Source of the DNA: Leucogyrophana mollusca
Taxonomy: Eukaryota > Basidiomycota > Agaricomycetes > Boletales
NCBI GenBank assembly: GCA_021014945.1
Contig: MU266485.1
Span: 1-64,000 of the forward strand
Direction: 5' to 3'
Length of the DNA: 64,000 nt
Positions 11,566 through 22,977 of this stretch are shown here, piece after piece. Position 1 is the first letter of the stretch. Each line of letters opens with the position of its first letter. The position numbers were made by a program, and so were the translations under genes. The notes below the pieces were generated by a model. It had not been told where the DNA came from. It saw only the letters and a list, made by a program, of their open reading frames with translations, and did no database searches.

Positions 11566-14500
11566 TCAGCTGTAGTGAGGTATATCTTGCTTGTGAACTT
11601 CCCCAAAGACCTGATGAAAGCGTAGTGACCACCATCCGCGTTCCTCTCTCTCTTGTTGCTTCGCATCATAGGTTTGGCCGTGGTCCGCTTCTTCCAGCTG
11701 TATGGAAGGGCTTTTCGGAAACGGAAGCCCAGACGCGAGAATGGACAGAACAGGTCGACGATCCTCTGAGTCCGGGTGGGAATGACATGCATGGACAAGG
11801 TAGCTTGTGGGCGATTTTGGACACGATAGAGATTTTAATGTGTATTGGCAAGACTGTCGGAAGGCTGACATCCCTTTGCTCATTAAAGTCGCCGGCATCG
11901 AGGCACCCACAAGAGAATTGTCTTTGTGAGGTGAGAGGGTGACCGACACTGTTGTGGCTTTGGTATCTACAACACCTTTTTCCAGCTCTTCTAGCGTGAG
12001 TGGGATCAGATCGAGACAGAGTTGAGGCGGGGAATCTATTGTTTGGATTCAGCACACCATTCTACTGTCATCTGACGCGCTTACCTGTTGAGTCGCAAAC
12101 AGAAATGATTCTCGCAATTCCAAAGTCATCCAGCATCCGCCACTTGATAGGACTACCGTCATAATCCCGTTTCCGGGTCTTCAAGCTATGAGGTTGTGCC
12201 ACGGGAGTCGCCAGCACGAGGAGGTCAGTAAACACGAAAGCTTGCACATTAACGGGCGCAAGCGATGCCGGGGGTGAAGCACAAATATTCTGGAGAACTG
12301 GAGGCTCGATATGAAAATCAAAGGATGAGGGAGCTGTGCGAAAAGACTTGAGAGAAGCTGCGGTTGACGAGGTCGATCTGACCGATGGTGACCGCCCAGA
12401 CCAACCCTTGAGTGCTTTAGACAACCTAGCGTTTCGTGTCGAGTCATTCTCGGCAGGCCGTTGAGCTCCTCTGGTACTTGGCGAGCCGAGTCCTGTAGGA
12501 AGAGATGGTGCAGTTTTGATATCCTCCATTCGAGAACAAATTAGTGGACCCTGGAAGAGGAGACGCCGCTCGCGCTTGGCCAGTTGTGTAGAGTGAAGAT
12601 TTTGGATGCTCGCGCAAATGTCCTTGATAAGTTCGTATTCATCCTCTCGGTCCTTCACTTCACTGAGAACACGAATGACCAACTTCGAGGAGTGTAGCAA
12701 CGAAAATGATGCGACATAATCTGTATGTTGCTTCGGCGTTGCCTGAAAGAGCCTCTGAGAGAAATAGATGAGTTGAATAAGGATCAGCAATTGCAACGAA
12801 GAGCTCACGCGAAAGAAATCTGGGTACTGGGCCAACCGGTTGACAGGTTCCACGAGATATTTTTCCAAGCTCCAGCCAGAGCACTCTTGCGAACCCTCTT
12901 GAAGCCTGACAAACTCTCCGAAATCGCTCTTCCCATCGTTGACGAGCTGTTCGATCATTGCGGCAACGAATTCGAGTTTGACCAAATATGGCTGGTATAT
13001 CTCTAGTTTGGGAACGAAAGGCCTCAGAGACTCCCCCACAAGTTCCAGTGCAGCGTCGTGAGACTGCCGCCGGGAAATCAAAGAAGAAGAGAGCTGTGAG
13101 TGTAGATGGACGATGTCTTCCAGCCAATCCAATAGCCGAGCTACGTCTGGAGGGACGCCCGTGATCCATGCCTTGCTATTTCGCACTCGTAGAGGTCGTA
13201 TGAATATCCGAACCATATTCTGCAGCTGCGCCACGAAGGTAACCTCTGTGTCAGTGAGCTCCCAGATAACCCGCTGTCGATGAATCTCTGCCTCCCCGTA
13301 CCGGGTTACGATGCTTTCACAGAACACTTCCCAGGCATCGCTGTTCTCGGGAGAGTGCCCATCATGTCCGCTTGCAGCCCCTCGCCAACTTGGCCGCATG
13401 AAATCCTCCGCAGATGAAGACATAGAACTCCGAGATGTCGAAGACTGGGATGATGCATACGACATCTCATCATTCATCGAGGGCTGATCGCAGCTCCCCA
13501 AGTTCTGGTCATCATCAGATGTCTGGTCCGAGTCACTGAGGTTGTATAGTGGGTCGTTGTTGTCAGGGTCAGAAGCGAGTTGCTTCAAAAGGGAGTTAGT
13601 GTTGACAGCGAATTCTTCGTAATCAGCCTGCCATCGATCACCAGCAAAGGACGACATGTCGCTTTCGGCGTGAGTGAGCTCGCCATCCTGGGGCGTTTCC
13701 GTACCACACCCAGACAGTGACGCTGGAAGGCCAAATGCTTGCCCCTCGCGAGCGGCTGCAGCGGTGGACGTTGCCATAAGGCGTGAAAGTTCCAAAGAAT
13801 ATCTCGGGGCGTCAACCGACTGGGTAGTATCGCCACTGGCTTCGTCTCCTGACGAGGACGAGTATTCCGACGAAAGGTGTCTCTGATGTCTACCGTGGCT
13901 TGACTCCAACATCGAGGCGTTTCGGACACGGGCGGTACATTTCGGCGCTATAAAATTCATATCAGCGCCAAGGAGGATATAGTCCTATGTTGACTCAACT
14001 CGTCGGATCGCGGGGAGAGTACAAGTCTCGGCGAGACTCTGTTTTGCCTGTAGATGCAACAAGAGCTGACGCAAAACCCTGGGCGTAATCCGGCTGGGAC
14101 TTCTTTGGCGTACACGAGTGAATGGCTTCCTGCTCTTCGTCGTCGATAGAATACTCCGAATTTGAATCGCTGTCGTCCGCGTGTGAACTAGCTCTAGACC
14201 CCCTGTCCGGAGAAGGGAAAGCAATGTATTCTCCAGAGCCGCTAATGGCAAGAAAACCTTCCGGGCCGCATATGTCTCCGTCGTCGGCATCCTCTTTGTA
14301 TTGTTGTGATTGGCGTTCTCTTTCGTTGAGACTATCCACGAGACCAAGTAGCTCCTCTTGCCTTCGGCGATCTGCGTCCTCGCCCCGAGGTCTATGGGCA
14401 CTGTAATACTTATCCAGCCCTCCCTGATCATCCCCTGGGGCCACACTATCGCGTGAATCTTTTCCCTGTAAGGCGTCGGTGCAGGAGTACTCGTTTGCCC

Positions 14501-15869
14501 TTTTGCTGTCAGCTACTTCGTCGCTCTGGGATCCACCGATCGACAAAGAATTCGCCGTGTCCGCAAAGATGCCTTTGAACCTGGTTCCATAGTCCCCAAA
14601 GCCAAAGCCAAGTCCGAAACGCGCCGGCTTCTTCTCAACTGTACCTTGGCTGGAGGTGTTTCGCACACATGGTATCGGTAGCATCGATTTCGTAACAGGT
14701 GTGCGAAGTTCGTTCTCGCTTCCTGAGCTGGAAGATGGGACAATCACAGCATTCGCGACAAAGAGTTTCCGCCGATCACGGGTTTCAGCTTCAAATCGAG
14801 ACTCGCTGTCTGAACCTGTGCCCTCAACTGTGGTTTTCTGCGCATGATAGGCTGATGTGAACATGAGGGGAGTGCCCGTGCGTCTCGGGATACTAGAACT
14901 GCAGTCTTGAGGCAGTGGGGCTGTGACGTTGCGAGCCGAAGTTAAGTTCTGCGGAATAATGCCGGGATCAGTGCGTGAACGAGCGCGGCCTGGGTACCTG
15001 GGAGAATCAGCGCTGTGCGCAACAGGTAGCTTTGACTGTAGCCGATCGTCGCCGGCCGAAGGACCTTGTTTTCCCCCACGAGACCGAGTTACCAGGGGCT
15101 GAGTAGGCGTGTTACTTGTAAACTTTGGTACTATGCGCCCCGTTCGTAATGATCTGTTCGGAGGCGGAGAAGCGACCTCAACTGGTTCTGTCCTGTTTGT
15201 AGAGACGCTCAGAGTGGGTGTGCGAAGCTGAGACTTGAGTATCGGCTTCGGTTGAGCCTTTGGGGTAGAACGACTAAATGACCTTCCGTCGCCAGACTGG
15301 GGAGTCGCGGGCGAATGATAAGTGGGGCGCGTAAGTGACGACGAGCGAGAAGTATACGGGACAGTGTCTGAGGCTGCGGTAGACGAGGAGGAGCACGAAG
15401 GAGACCGCCCCACGGTAGCCGGATGACCGTCATGAAAAGGGAGAGAGGACTGGGCGTACAGATCCGAGCGAGAAGGCGGTCTAGTCATGCGGTCTATAGT
15501 ATCCCTGAGGGAAGGAAGTAATTGAGCCTCAAGGAGTCCGAGATCCCCAGCTTGGCTTTTTCGTTTGTCTCGAAGATACGTAGAAGATCTATGAGAACGA
15601 GGCGTTCGAAAGTCGCGGTTGGAGGCATTCGAGTTGAATGAGTGTGAATCCGAAGGGTGCGAGTGTGGTTGGTGGTAAATGAGAGGTGGGTCAGTCGCTG
15701 TGTCAGTCGGCAAGGCCGTCTCCATGGGGTGACTGGTCTTTCGGGTGGCTGGGTAAGACAAACCTGCGGCTGCGGCATAATGAGAAGGAGGCAAGAAAAG
15801 ATGTGATGGTGTGGATGGTGCGCGAATTGGGGCGGGCGAGCGTGCCTGGGAACGGGATCTATGAGACAT
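11566..15869 (-). CDS. Rho guanine nucleotide exchange factor (DH domain protein)
   Basis: A Dbl-homology protein expected to activate Rho-family GTPases in cell polarity. Exons 15869-14000, 13947-12809, 12754-12085 and 12035-11566 add to 4149 bases, 1382 residues in one frame. The first 700 or so residues are Ser/Thr/Pro-rich and disordered. The DH domain is encoded around 13290-12620: VIWELTDTEVTFVAQLQN opens it and SLEKYLVEPVNRLAQYP followed by TPKQHTDY gives the conserved helices. A segment around 12270-11900 (VQAFVFTDLLVLATPV) fits a PH-like domain that follows DH. The 54-base intron 12808-12755 keeps the reading frame open, so gene finders may read it as coding; removing it restores the helix FFRRLFQATPKQH. 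The target GTPase cannot be told. Confidence 0.88.
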
Positions 15870-16083
15870 GAAAGAGGTAACGCAAGCGAGGTCGATTAGT
15901 AAGCTCCACAGACGCGTGACTCATACGCGCCGCAATCACGTGCTTTTATTTTCCTCCCATTGCGAGCAAGCTCAGGAGAGAATACATCGACAGTCGTATA
16001 TTCCATAAGGTCAGCTAGCATTCTCCATTCCGAGGCTATCGTAGATCTGCCATACAATACAATCCTCACGCACCGCAACTACC

Positions 16084-17023
16084 TCAAGCTGGAGTGCCTA
16101 TCCTCGCATTAAGCCATTCGACAACCTCTTCACCCCACTCCTCCCCTTCGCCGGAGCATAGCGCCCAATTGGGGCTGATATGGTTGTGTCCCTCACTGAT
16201 GATCTTTTTGGGCGCCTTACCAAGGCGTCTCTCCAAGTCTGTCGACAGCACAACTCCAGAGGCCTTCAGCCACTCCGGCTCCCTTTCTGCCTGAACCAAG
16301 AGAATCTCCGGAAAAGATTTGACCTCCTCATCTGTTAACTTGTTCCACAAAGCTCGCGGCTCTCTTTCTCTCTGCTGCTCCGGCGTCCCGAAATAGAAGC
16401 TGGCAGGCCCTTCCGTCTCGAACTTCTCGCCTTCGACATTGAGATACCACGCTCCCGCGCACCAGACGAGACCCCTGAGAGGAGGTAGCGTGGTGCGCAG
16501 TTCGGGGTGGAGAGTCAGCACCTTCATGTGAACAGTGCCTGCGGAATGACTCATGACAAACATATAGTTTGTATCAGGTTCCGGAATTGTTGGCGACCTG
16601 ATCGTCTCCGCGTTCTTCGAGACCCAGACTATGGCGTCACGTATGTCTTCAGAAGCTGCTGGATATCGTACTTCTGGAACAAGACGGTAGTCGGGAATTA
16701 TAGTGATGAAACCCCGCTGCGCGAAGAACGATCCAAGGGCGCGATATCCCATGTTGTATGGGTATGGCAGTTGGCGAGCCCCGGTATTGAATCCACCTCC
16801 ATATATGAAGAACAAGATGGGGGTCTTCCCATTGGCAGTGGTCGACGGTTTCAATGGATAATAGACGTCCAGCTGGAAAGATGATTCGTGAGATCGGTGC
16901 AGTTTGCAAAGTAAGGCTCCCAAACATGATGCCTGTAGCGCTCGCCATATTGAAACGTCTTCTGCTCTATCTTCTCTATCTCCACCTTCTTCTCATCTAA
17001 TATTGGGACAAAGGCACTGAGGG
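16084..17023 (-). CDS. Alpha/beta hydrolase (esterase/steryl acetyl hydrolase-like group), 5' exon unresolved
   Basis: A predicted carboxylester hydrolase. The oxyanion-hole motif is FFIYGGGFNTG (HGG-type), the next conserved block is ITIIPDYRLVPEVRYPAA, the nucleophile elbow is MSHSAGTVH, and the C-terminal catalytic histidine is likely in SEGHNHISPNW. A probable 53-base intron (GTTTGG donor, spliced between YRHH and LDVYYPLK) joins an upstream exon with VEIEKIEQKTFQYGERYRHH, a segment usual in this group. No ATG is found in that exon, so the start lies in a further upstream exon I could not place. The elbow reads S-H-S-A-G, so the first glycine of GxSxG is a serine. The substrate is unknown. 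Confidence 0.75.
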
Positions 17024-18013
17024 CTGTATGATCAACGACGACAAGTCAGTTCTGTTGACGGTCAGAAGAAGAAAGTGGCTGTGCGGACTATAAAGTGAGA
17101 TTTTTCCAATGTCAGTTTCTTTGTTCTTTGCTACAAGATCCATTGAACACAAAGGGGTGACGGTGGTGAGTTGAATGACGAGATGATGCGAGTGAAACAG
17201 TGAGTCGCAAAGTTGCAATCACTGGATGAGATCAGTTATTTTTCAGATCTCTTTTGCCGCCGTGCTTCTCGGCCTTTCTATTCATGCAGGCAGGTCACGA
17301 CTCATTTCCGTCCAGCTCCACAGAGCAGAGTCCTCCTTGGATAGACGGTACCACACAACACGGCAATATCGCCGATAGATGTGTCCTCCTCTGGAAAGTC
17401 CTCTGATCCCAGCTGTGTTCTCACAAGCCGTCTCCAAGGCGAAGTGTTGGACGGTTTCTTCTAGTGCACAGGGCGGTCAACTCTTCATGACAGTCACTGG
17501 CGACCCGGGAATCCGCGCAAGGCTAAACTGTCTTGCCCATGTTGGGCGATTCGGTAGCTCGGCGTTTCTGGGACATGGCCTGCACGAACCGTCCGTGGCT
17601 ACATGCAGAACTGCACTTCTGCTTGGACCACAAGCTTCGAATCCCATTTGCGGTACCCTCGTAGTCGCGATACCCTGGGATACACCAAAGCTGGGGTTTT
17701 CGCGCTCTCAGCGTTCTGCCGTGGCACTGATGTCTTTGTTCAAAACTTCCTTGCCTCATTCGTACATTTGCGCCTTACTTCTTAGGAGAGCAATTTCTTA
17801 TTCACCGATTCAGCATCCCGCAGTCTGATGCGCTATCAGAATGATGGCGTCGCGATGTTCATCATACTATACAAACATGAAACCAGGTATCACGACATTA
17901 TTTTGAGCTTCCTAGCATCTGGCAGCGTGGCTATTCGATGTCCACATTAAAGGAGAAGACATGACTTTGCACTCAAAGACCCTCCATACCCCTTGCTCAC
18001 ACACCTGAAAACA
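17024..18013. other. About 1 kb without a recognised gene
   Basis: Open frames occur on both strands (for example 17379-17828 plus and 17523-17759 minus), but they overlap each other and contain no known motif. The stretch lies between divergent genes, so it should contain both promoters and the missing first exon of the hydrolase. Confidence 0.4.
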
Positions 18014-19763
18014 ATGACTTCCATGGTGACTCCTCTCTTGCTAAGTTATTTTCGACGAGACCAATACACCGCTGGTGAGCTGCATGTCGTTTGGGTTACC
18101 TGTCACCGACCTCCTCTCCCTCCAAAATCCGCATCTGTGTAGCCGCTTTCGCTGCGGCTGGTCTTTACGACCATGGTTCGTCACCTCCTTGCATTTCCGT
18201 ATCTTTGAGGATATGACTCACCACTAACCGTTCCAGTCCTTACCTTTGTCCAGGAAGTGCGTTTTCGCCCATTATTGTCCTAGAACAATCGTCTTACTCT
18301 CGCATCTCCCTCTTCACAGATAGATCTAGTCTGGGTTAGTCTTTCGAAACATCATGCTTTGGATGACCCCTCATTGGTCATGGCACAGAAACAGCCGTGG
18401 ACATTCACAACAGCGTTATACTTCACGGCACGTATTCCATTTCTTCAATGTCGGCATTGCCAAACGTCTCTTCTTCACTTACTTAGACTCGTTATCTCGG
18501 TGATTCGTTGCTGGTGTATGTTTCACCGTTCTACCGAAACTGAAGGCGCGCTAATCGTTCGCCGTTAGTGCATACCTTGTCGGTAAGGCAGAAATTTTAT
18601 ATTGTTGCATTGTCCTCAGGTACAAAAAATCAGAAACCGTTCCCGACTCCCTGTCACTCCAGGTTCGTATATTGTCCAACCTTATTGTCCGGAATCAACT
18701 AGTTGACACATCAATTACGATTAGATGTAGGCAGTCTCAAATTCTAATCAATCTTTGGCTGTTGACGACAAGCGGGCGACATAATCTTCATGATCAGGTG
18801 TAAGTGGATTATCAGGCGATACCCAGCGGCACTGAACAGCAGTTTCAGGTGGCCAAATTACGTTGTTCGGTGTTTGAGGAACATTGGTAAGTTTTGGAAC
18901 GATGCAAGGTACGCAACACCCCACGCTCTGGTGATCCAAACGACTCTGATACGTCTTCAGTGATAATGCAGATGCGCGTCTATGCAATGTACATGCGGTC
19001 CAAGAAAGTTCTGGTGATACTTTTACTGTGTTTCCTTGCCGAGTTTACTGCAGCTCTGGTCATCCTTTCTATGAACTTTGGAATCGGCAGTCTTTCCGAT
19101 GGTGCGTTTGCTAATAACCTGCTGTTCGTGATTTAAGAGTCGAATGGCGACCCCCAGCTCAACAATTCATGTTCCTGAATTTCCACGTCTGCTACGACAA
19201 CGGCACCAACGATTTTTCCGCAGCGGCCTTTATTCCCTTCCTATGCTTCGAAACCCTGTTATTTTGCCTAGCCGCGCAGGTCGCCTTCAAACATCTCAGA
19301 GAAATGAAAACAATATTAGGAGAATGGCGTGTCCACTCGATGTTGAGTATTTTGGCCCGTGATAGTGTGTTGTACTTTGCAGCGTGAGCTTTCTCAAATT
19401 GGGTGCGCACCTCCGCGGACTCACGCGCGTTTGCAGTAATATCGTATCAATCGGCATTTTTGCAGGCCTCTGGACCAACCTCTTTGTAAGCCCTCCAGCT
19501 TTCCTACCGTCTAAAGGTCAACGTATCCTCCAATGCAGGGAAGCTACATGGAGCTTGTCTCCGTCCCTTTCATTGACCTAGTGACGGTCACAACCAGCTC
19601 GCGTTTGATCCTTAGTATCCGTCAGCGCCGTTATCTTGACAGTGGATGGCAGGTTGATAATGACCGCATCGGAGGTGGTGCGGAGGCCAGGCACCAGTGG
19701 ACAAAGGTGGTGGTATTGCGAGGTTCCACGGGCGATGGTTTCGACGGTGGTGTGTCAGCTTGA
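18014..19763 (+). CDS. DUF6533-domain multi-pass membrane protein
   Basis: A member of a large Agaricomycete family of seven-helix-like membrane proteins of unknown function. The first exon starts MTSMVTPLLLSYFRRDQYTA; tiny exons then give AAFAAAGLYDH, VLTFVQE, IDLVW and KQPWTFTTALYFTA, the DUF6533 signature of an Asp-containing first helix followed by the (E/D)xxLxW block. Later helices are VIMQMRVYAMYMRSKKVLVI, LLLCFLAEFTAALVILSM, FIPFLCFETLLFCLAAQVAF, and the stretch near 19330-19480 (SILARDSVLYFAA, then SIGIFAGLWTNLFV). The tail (VTTSSRLILSIRQRRYL) has the (N/S)RLILxxR motif seen at the end of the last helix in the family. Some internal exon edges around 18430-18900 are not settled, so damage there cannot be excluded. 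Confidence 0.72.
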
Positions 19764-20912
19764 GTTGGCTGGCCATTTTATCCAAACCTCAAACGTTTTG
19801 ACTTTGCACGGTCTTGGTACGAGCTGGGTTCGTCTCGCTGACTGGAATGGTTGAGATGGCGCAAGGGGTTTGGAGGACATGAAGGTGCCATCATATTATG
19901 TATTACCAGTCCGAGGTGTCCCAGCAGGCATTTGTATATCTAACTAGTGAAGACCGTTCTAGCGCTCAGATCCAGAGCTTTAGGATGATGCTGTTGTGAT
20001 ATCTACCTATACATATATACATACTGCTTTGCATTCGAAGGTCTATTGGTTCATGAGCTATACACCATGCTCAAACCATGCTGCTCGCCACGTATTTCTT
20101 ATCTTGAAGAGCGTCCCTTGACTACTTCGCTCCGTACTTGGGGTGCGACAGCCGCCTTCCGTGCGCGTATCGAATCACCCACCAACGTCCCGCAGTGAAG
20201 GAAATCCACACGGGAAGCTCTTCCCCATTATGAGCTGATACTAGCCCAAAGCTCGAGCGATCAATGAAAGTCCCTGCGGTATTCAACGTGCAACGTATTT
20301 GGATATTCGGCGCTTATCTCGAGGGTCGTGTGGTGTCGCAACGGGAGAAAGAGAAACGACCAAGAGTTCGAGTCGGCGATACGATGTTGGGTGCTCCAAG
20401 GGAATGGGAAAGTTTCGGCTTGGCCCATCATCACCGCTGGTGACCCTGGTGGTTCTCGCCCGACCGACTCGTCTCAGCCATGGACTTGCTTTGCTCAGCA
20501 TCAACAGTCAGTGCGACATAGTTGAGCATCCCTACCACCTGGACATTACGACGAAGCGACAGGACAATAGCGAGCGAACTTCGCCACGGTGGCGCCAACC
20601 AAAGCCACTCGTCACCTTCGCTTTGACCTTCTGGATCGGAGTGTGGATGAAGGCCTACCATGGCGCCTCACTGCCAGCCTTGTAAAAACTCAAGGGCCCG
20701 CTTTAGCTCAGACCACCCGAAACCTCAAGGCAAGGGCTGTCCGATAAATCTTGTGACGGGTCGCTTAACTATCGCTTTGACGCCCCCCCGCAGGTGCTAG
20801 GGACTGGTCCCTGCCAAAGCGTAGCCTGAAGGTGGCGCAAAAATGTCCAAGCGTGCGCTTTACATTGTCCTCGGGAAATGCTGTCGATCAAAGCGTCGCC
20901 CCACTGTGGGTC
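19764..20912. other. Over 1 kb without a recognised gene
   Basis: Short open frames on both strands (such as 20299-20685 plus) show no motif and overlap antisense frames. A poly-C run (GCCCCCCCGC) lies near 20784. The 3' end should hold upstream promoter sequence for the gene starting at 21112. Confidence 0.35.
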
Positions 20913-20920
20913 TATATAAG
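20913..20920 (+). promoter_or_regulatory. TATA box for the gene at 21112
   Basis: TATATAAG lies about 200 bases upstream of the ATG at 21112 and is followed by a pyrimidine- and CAGCAC-rich leader (20980-21100) like a fungal 5' untranslated region. It is one of the cleanest TATA boxes in the window, which fits a highly or conditionally expressed gene; that last point is inference. Confidence 0.5.
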
Positions 20921-21111
20921 GTGCCCCCTTGTCGCTACAAGGTCTTCACCTACTTCACCAGAGAACTACGAGTGCACAACAGCACTCACCAGCAACCGCA
21001 CCAGCACACTAGCACCCCAGCAGCTTTTGACTCTATTTCAGCCTAACCTCAATCTAGCCTCAGCTATCTATCTCAGCCTATCGATCTCTCAGCTGTATCG
21101 TCATCGCAACA

Positions 21112-22479
21112 ATGGCCTCCCCATCTGCCACCAGCGAGTCCAATGTCGTTGCCGCTATATCCCGTCTCGGGTCCACTCTCGAGTCTCTCCAGCAGAGCGT
21201 CCAGGACTCCCAGGACCACCACTTGCACCACAGCGAGACTATGGAAAAAGAAGTGCAGGGTATCAGATCCCAGCTCAACCGCCTGGAACTCATGATGTCG
21301 TCAGTTCTTGGCTCGCGTCCCTTGTAGTGCCTTTCTAACAATACGCACAGAACGATCTTGGATCGTTTGAATGTCCAGGTTACTGCCACAGATGCACCCC
21401 AGTCTTTCGGGACTCCAGCGCCAAAGAACGAGCCAGCTGCTGCCGGCCCTCAGTCCATGCCTTATTCCGCTCCTACACAGAAGGCCCCGACTACCGCACC
21501 AGCTACTCCTCGCTCCGGGTCACAGAGCGCTTCCACCACCGAAGCTGCCTCCGCCACTCGGGAAGAGAATCCATGGATCGTCCCCGAGTCCTGGGATAGG
21601 CGCGCAAAAGGACTTCGTCGTCAGGGTGCCTTTTATGGTGTCCCCGACTGGGATTCTATGCAGGACGTTGGCAGCTGCAACACGCCGAGCTCCAACCGCT
21701 ACTCTCACCGTCGTGAGGGCCCATCCCACGGAACCCCACCATGGGGTGGGTCGAGTGGCACGAGCTCTCCCCGCCGCAAACCTCGCCCCCTCCGCCGCGA
21801 GGGCGCACGTTACATCCCTGGCTTACCCCTCGGGGCAGCCAGGCGCAGCGCAGCACCCGAACCATCTACCCGAAGCTCCTCCCGCGTCCCTTCGGTTGTG
21901 TGCTCTCCTTCACTCTCCCCTTCCACCCTCGAGACGATAAGAGAGATGGCAGAAGTCGAAGCCATTCTCAACGAGATCCAATCTGAAGATTCGGCGAGCG
22001 AGTATCTCATCCATGACGACGACTCTGGCTACGCCGACACCGATCTTGGCTCACCAGTAGACGCGGTATCTGCTGCCTCAGATGGTGACATCTCCGACGG
22101 AAGTCGATCTGATTTTTCTGATGGTTACGCCTCATCTTCCTCTCGGAAGCGCTCCCGAGAACCTGAGGACGACGAGGCTTCCTCCGGTTCAGGTTCTGCC
22201 CACGATCTGATGACCACCTCCTCGCTTGTACATGACATGCCTACACCCGGCCCTTCGCGAGCGCCACCGTCACCACCCGCTTCTCCCACTGCCAGCACGC
22301 GCTCGCTCCCTATCCCAGCGATTCGTGATGATGGATCTGACTCTGATGGGTCATCCAAACGGAGGAGAGTCTCTGACGACAAGGAGAACGCCAGGGCAAA
22401 ACGCGGCTCCCCGCACTCCACCACAGGCTCTGGGCCTAGGAGGAACCGCAAGTCCTCGGCAATTCGCCACAGCACTTGA
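21112..22479 (+). CDS. Unrecognised low-complexity protein with N-terminal coiled coil
   Basis: I do not recognise this gene. A short first exon encodes MASPSATSESNVVAAISRLG and a heptad-like stretch (LESLQQSVQDSQDH, EVQGIRSQLNRLELMM). It is spliced through a GTCAGT donor (intron about 21300-21350) to a long exon that continues the helix (TILDRLNVQV) and then becomes Ser/Pro/Arg-rich. An acidic patch follows (DDDSGYADTD, DGDISDGSRSDFSDG), then basic clusters KRSREPEDDE, SKRRRVSDDKENARAKR and a basic tail GPRRNRKSSAIRHST. The basic clusters resemble nuclear localisation signals. The composition suggests a disordered nuclear protein, but no function can be assigned. Confidence 0.7.
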
Positions 22480-22977
22480 GTGTGTCAAACCGCCCTTGTC
22501 CTCCGCCCTTCCCCTCACCCACAATTCCCCCCGGCCTGGAGATGTGCCGCCGCCGTCTTCGCGCCGCCTCCTTTTCGATTTGCATTTGTATCCATTTACT
22601 CTGCATTGGCTTCTGGGATTCTCGGATTTTATTTATATTCTGCAATCTCCTGCGGAGGTGTTGTTGTTTGGCTCCCAATTTTGGTAGAATACATACGATA
22701 GTCACCATTGCATTTTTGTATCCTTGGTCTCTTGCGCAATTGACACAGGGCATATTGTAGGACGAGCATGATCGCGATCCCTTGCTCGTCCTTCAATATG
22801 CCCATCTGATTCGGGAATGTCTTCGTGTGAACCTGACGGTTTATTGTACGATTTTACTCTAAGGGATAAACGACAAGATCAATTATTCTACAGTATGCGA
22901 GGCTCGTCGATAACAAGTGCAAAGTGTGGTGTAGGGAACAAGAAAACGAAAAATAAAGGCGGCAAACGGCAGTTCGG
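22480..22977. other. Convergent intergenic region
   Basis: The region lies between the 3' ends of the 21112 gene (plus) and the ZIP transporter (minus). An inverted sequence around GGGCATATTGTAGGACGAGC (22748) and GCTCGTCCTTCAATATGCCC (22784) could form a hairpin between the converging transcripts. No gene is seen. Confidence 0.4.
22748..22803. terminator. Imperfect inverted repeat between convergent genes
   Basis: GGGCATATTGTAGGACGAGC at 22748-22767 is nearly the reverse complement of GCTCGTCCTTCAATATGCCC at 22784-22803, with a 16-base loop. It sits about 270 bases past the stop of the plus-strand gene and about 170 bases below the stop of the minus-strand gene. A role in 3'-end formation is a guess from position; it could also be a small inverted-repeat element. 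Confidence 0.4.

Noticed and set aside
17379..17828. 149-codon plus-strand frame in the gap before the DUF6533 gene
   Set aside because: No motif, and it overlaps a minus-strand frame of similar quality; not enough for a gene call.
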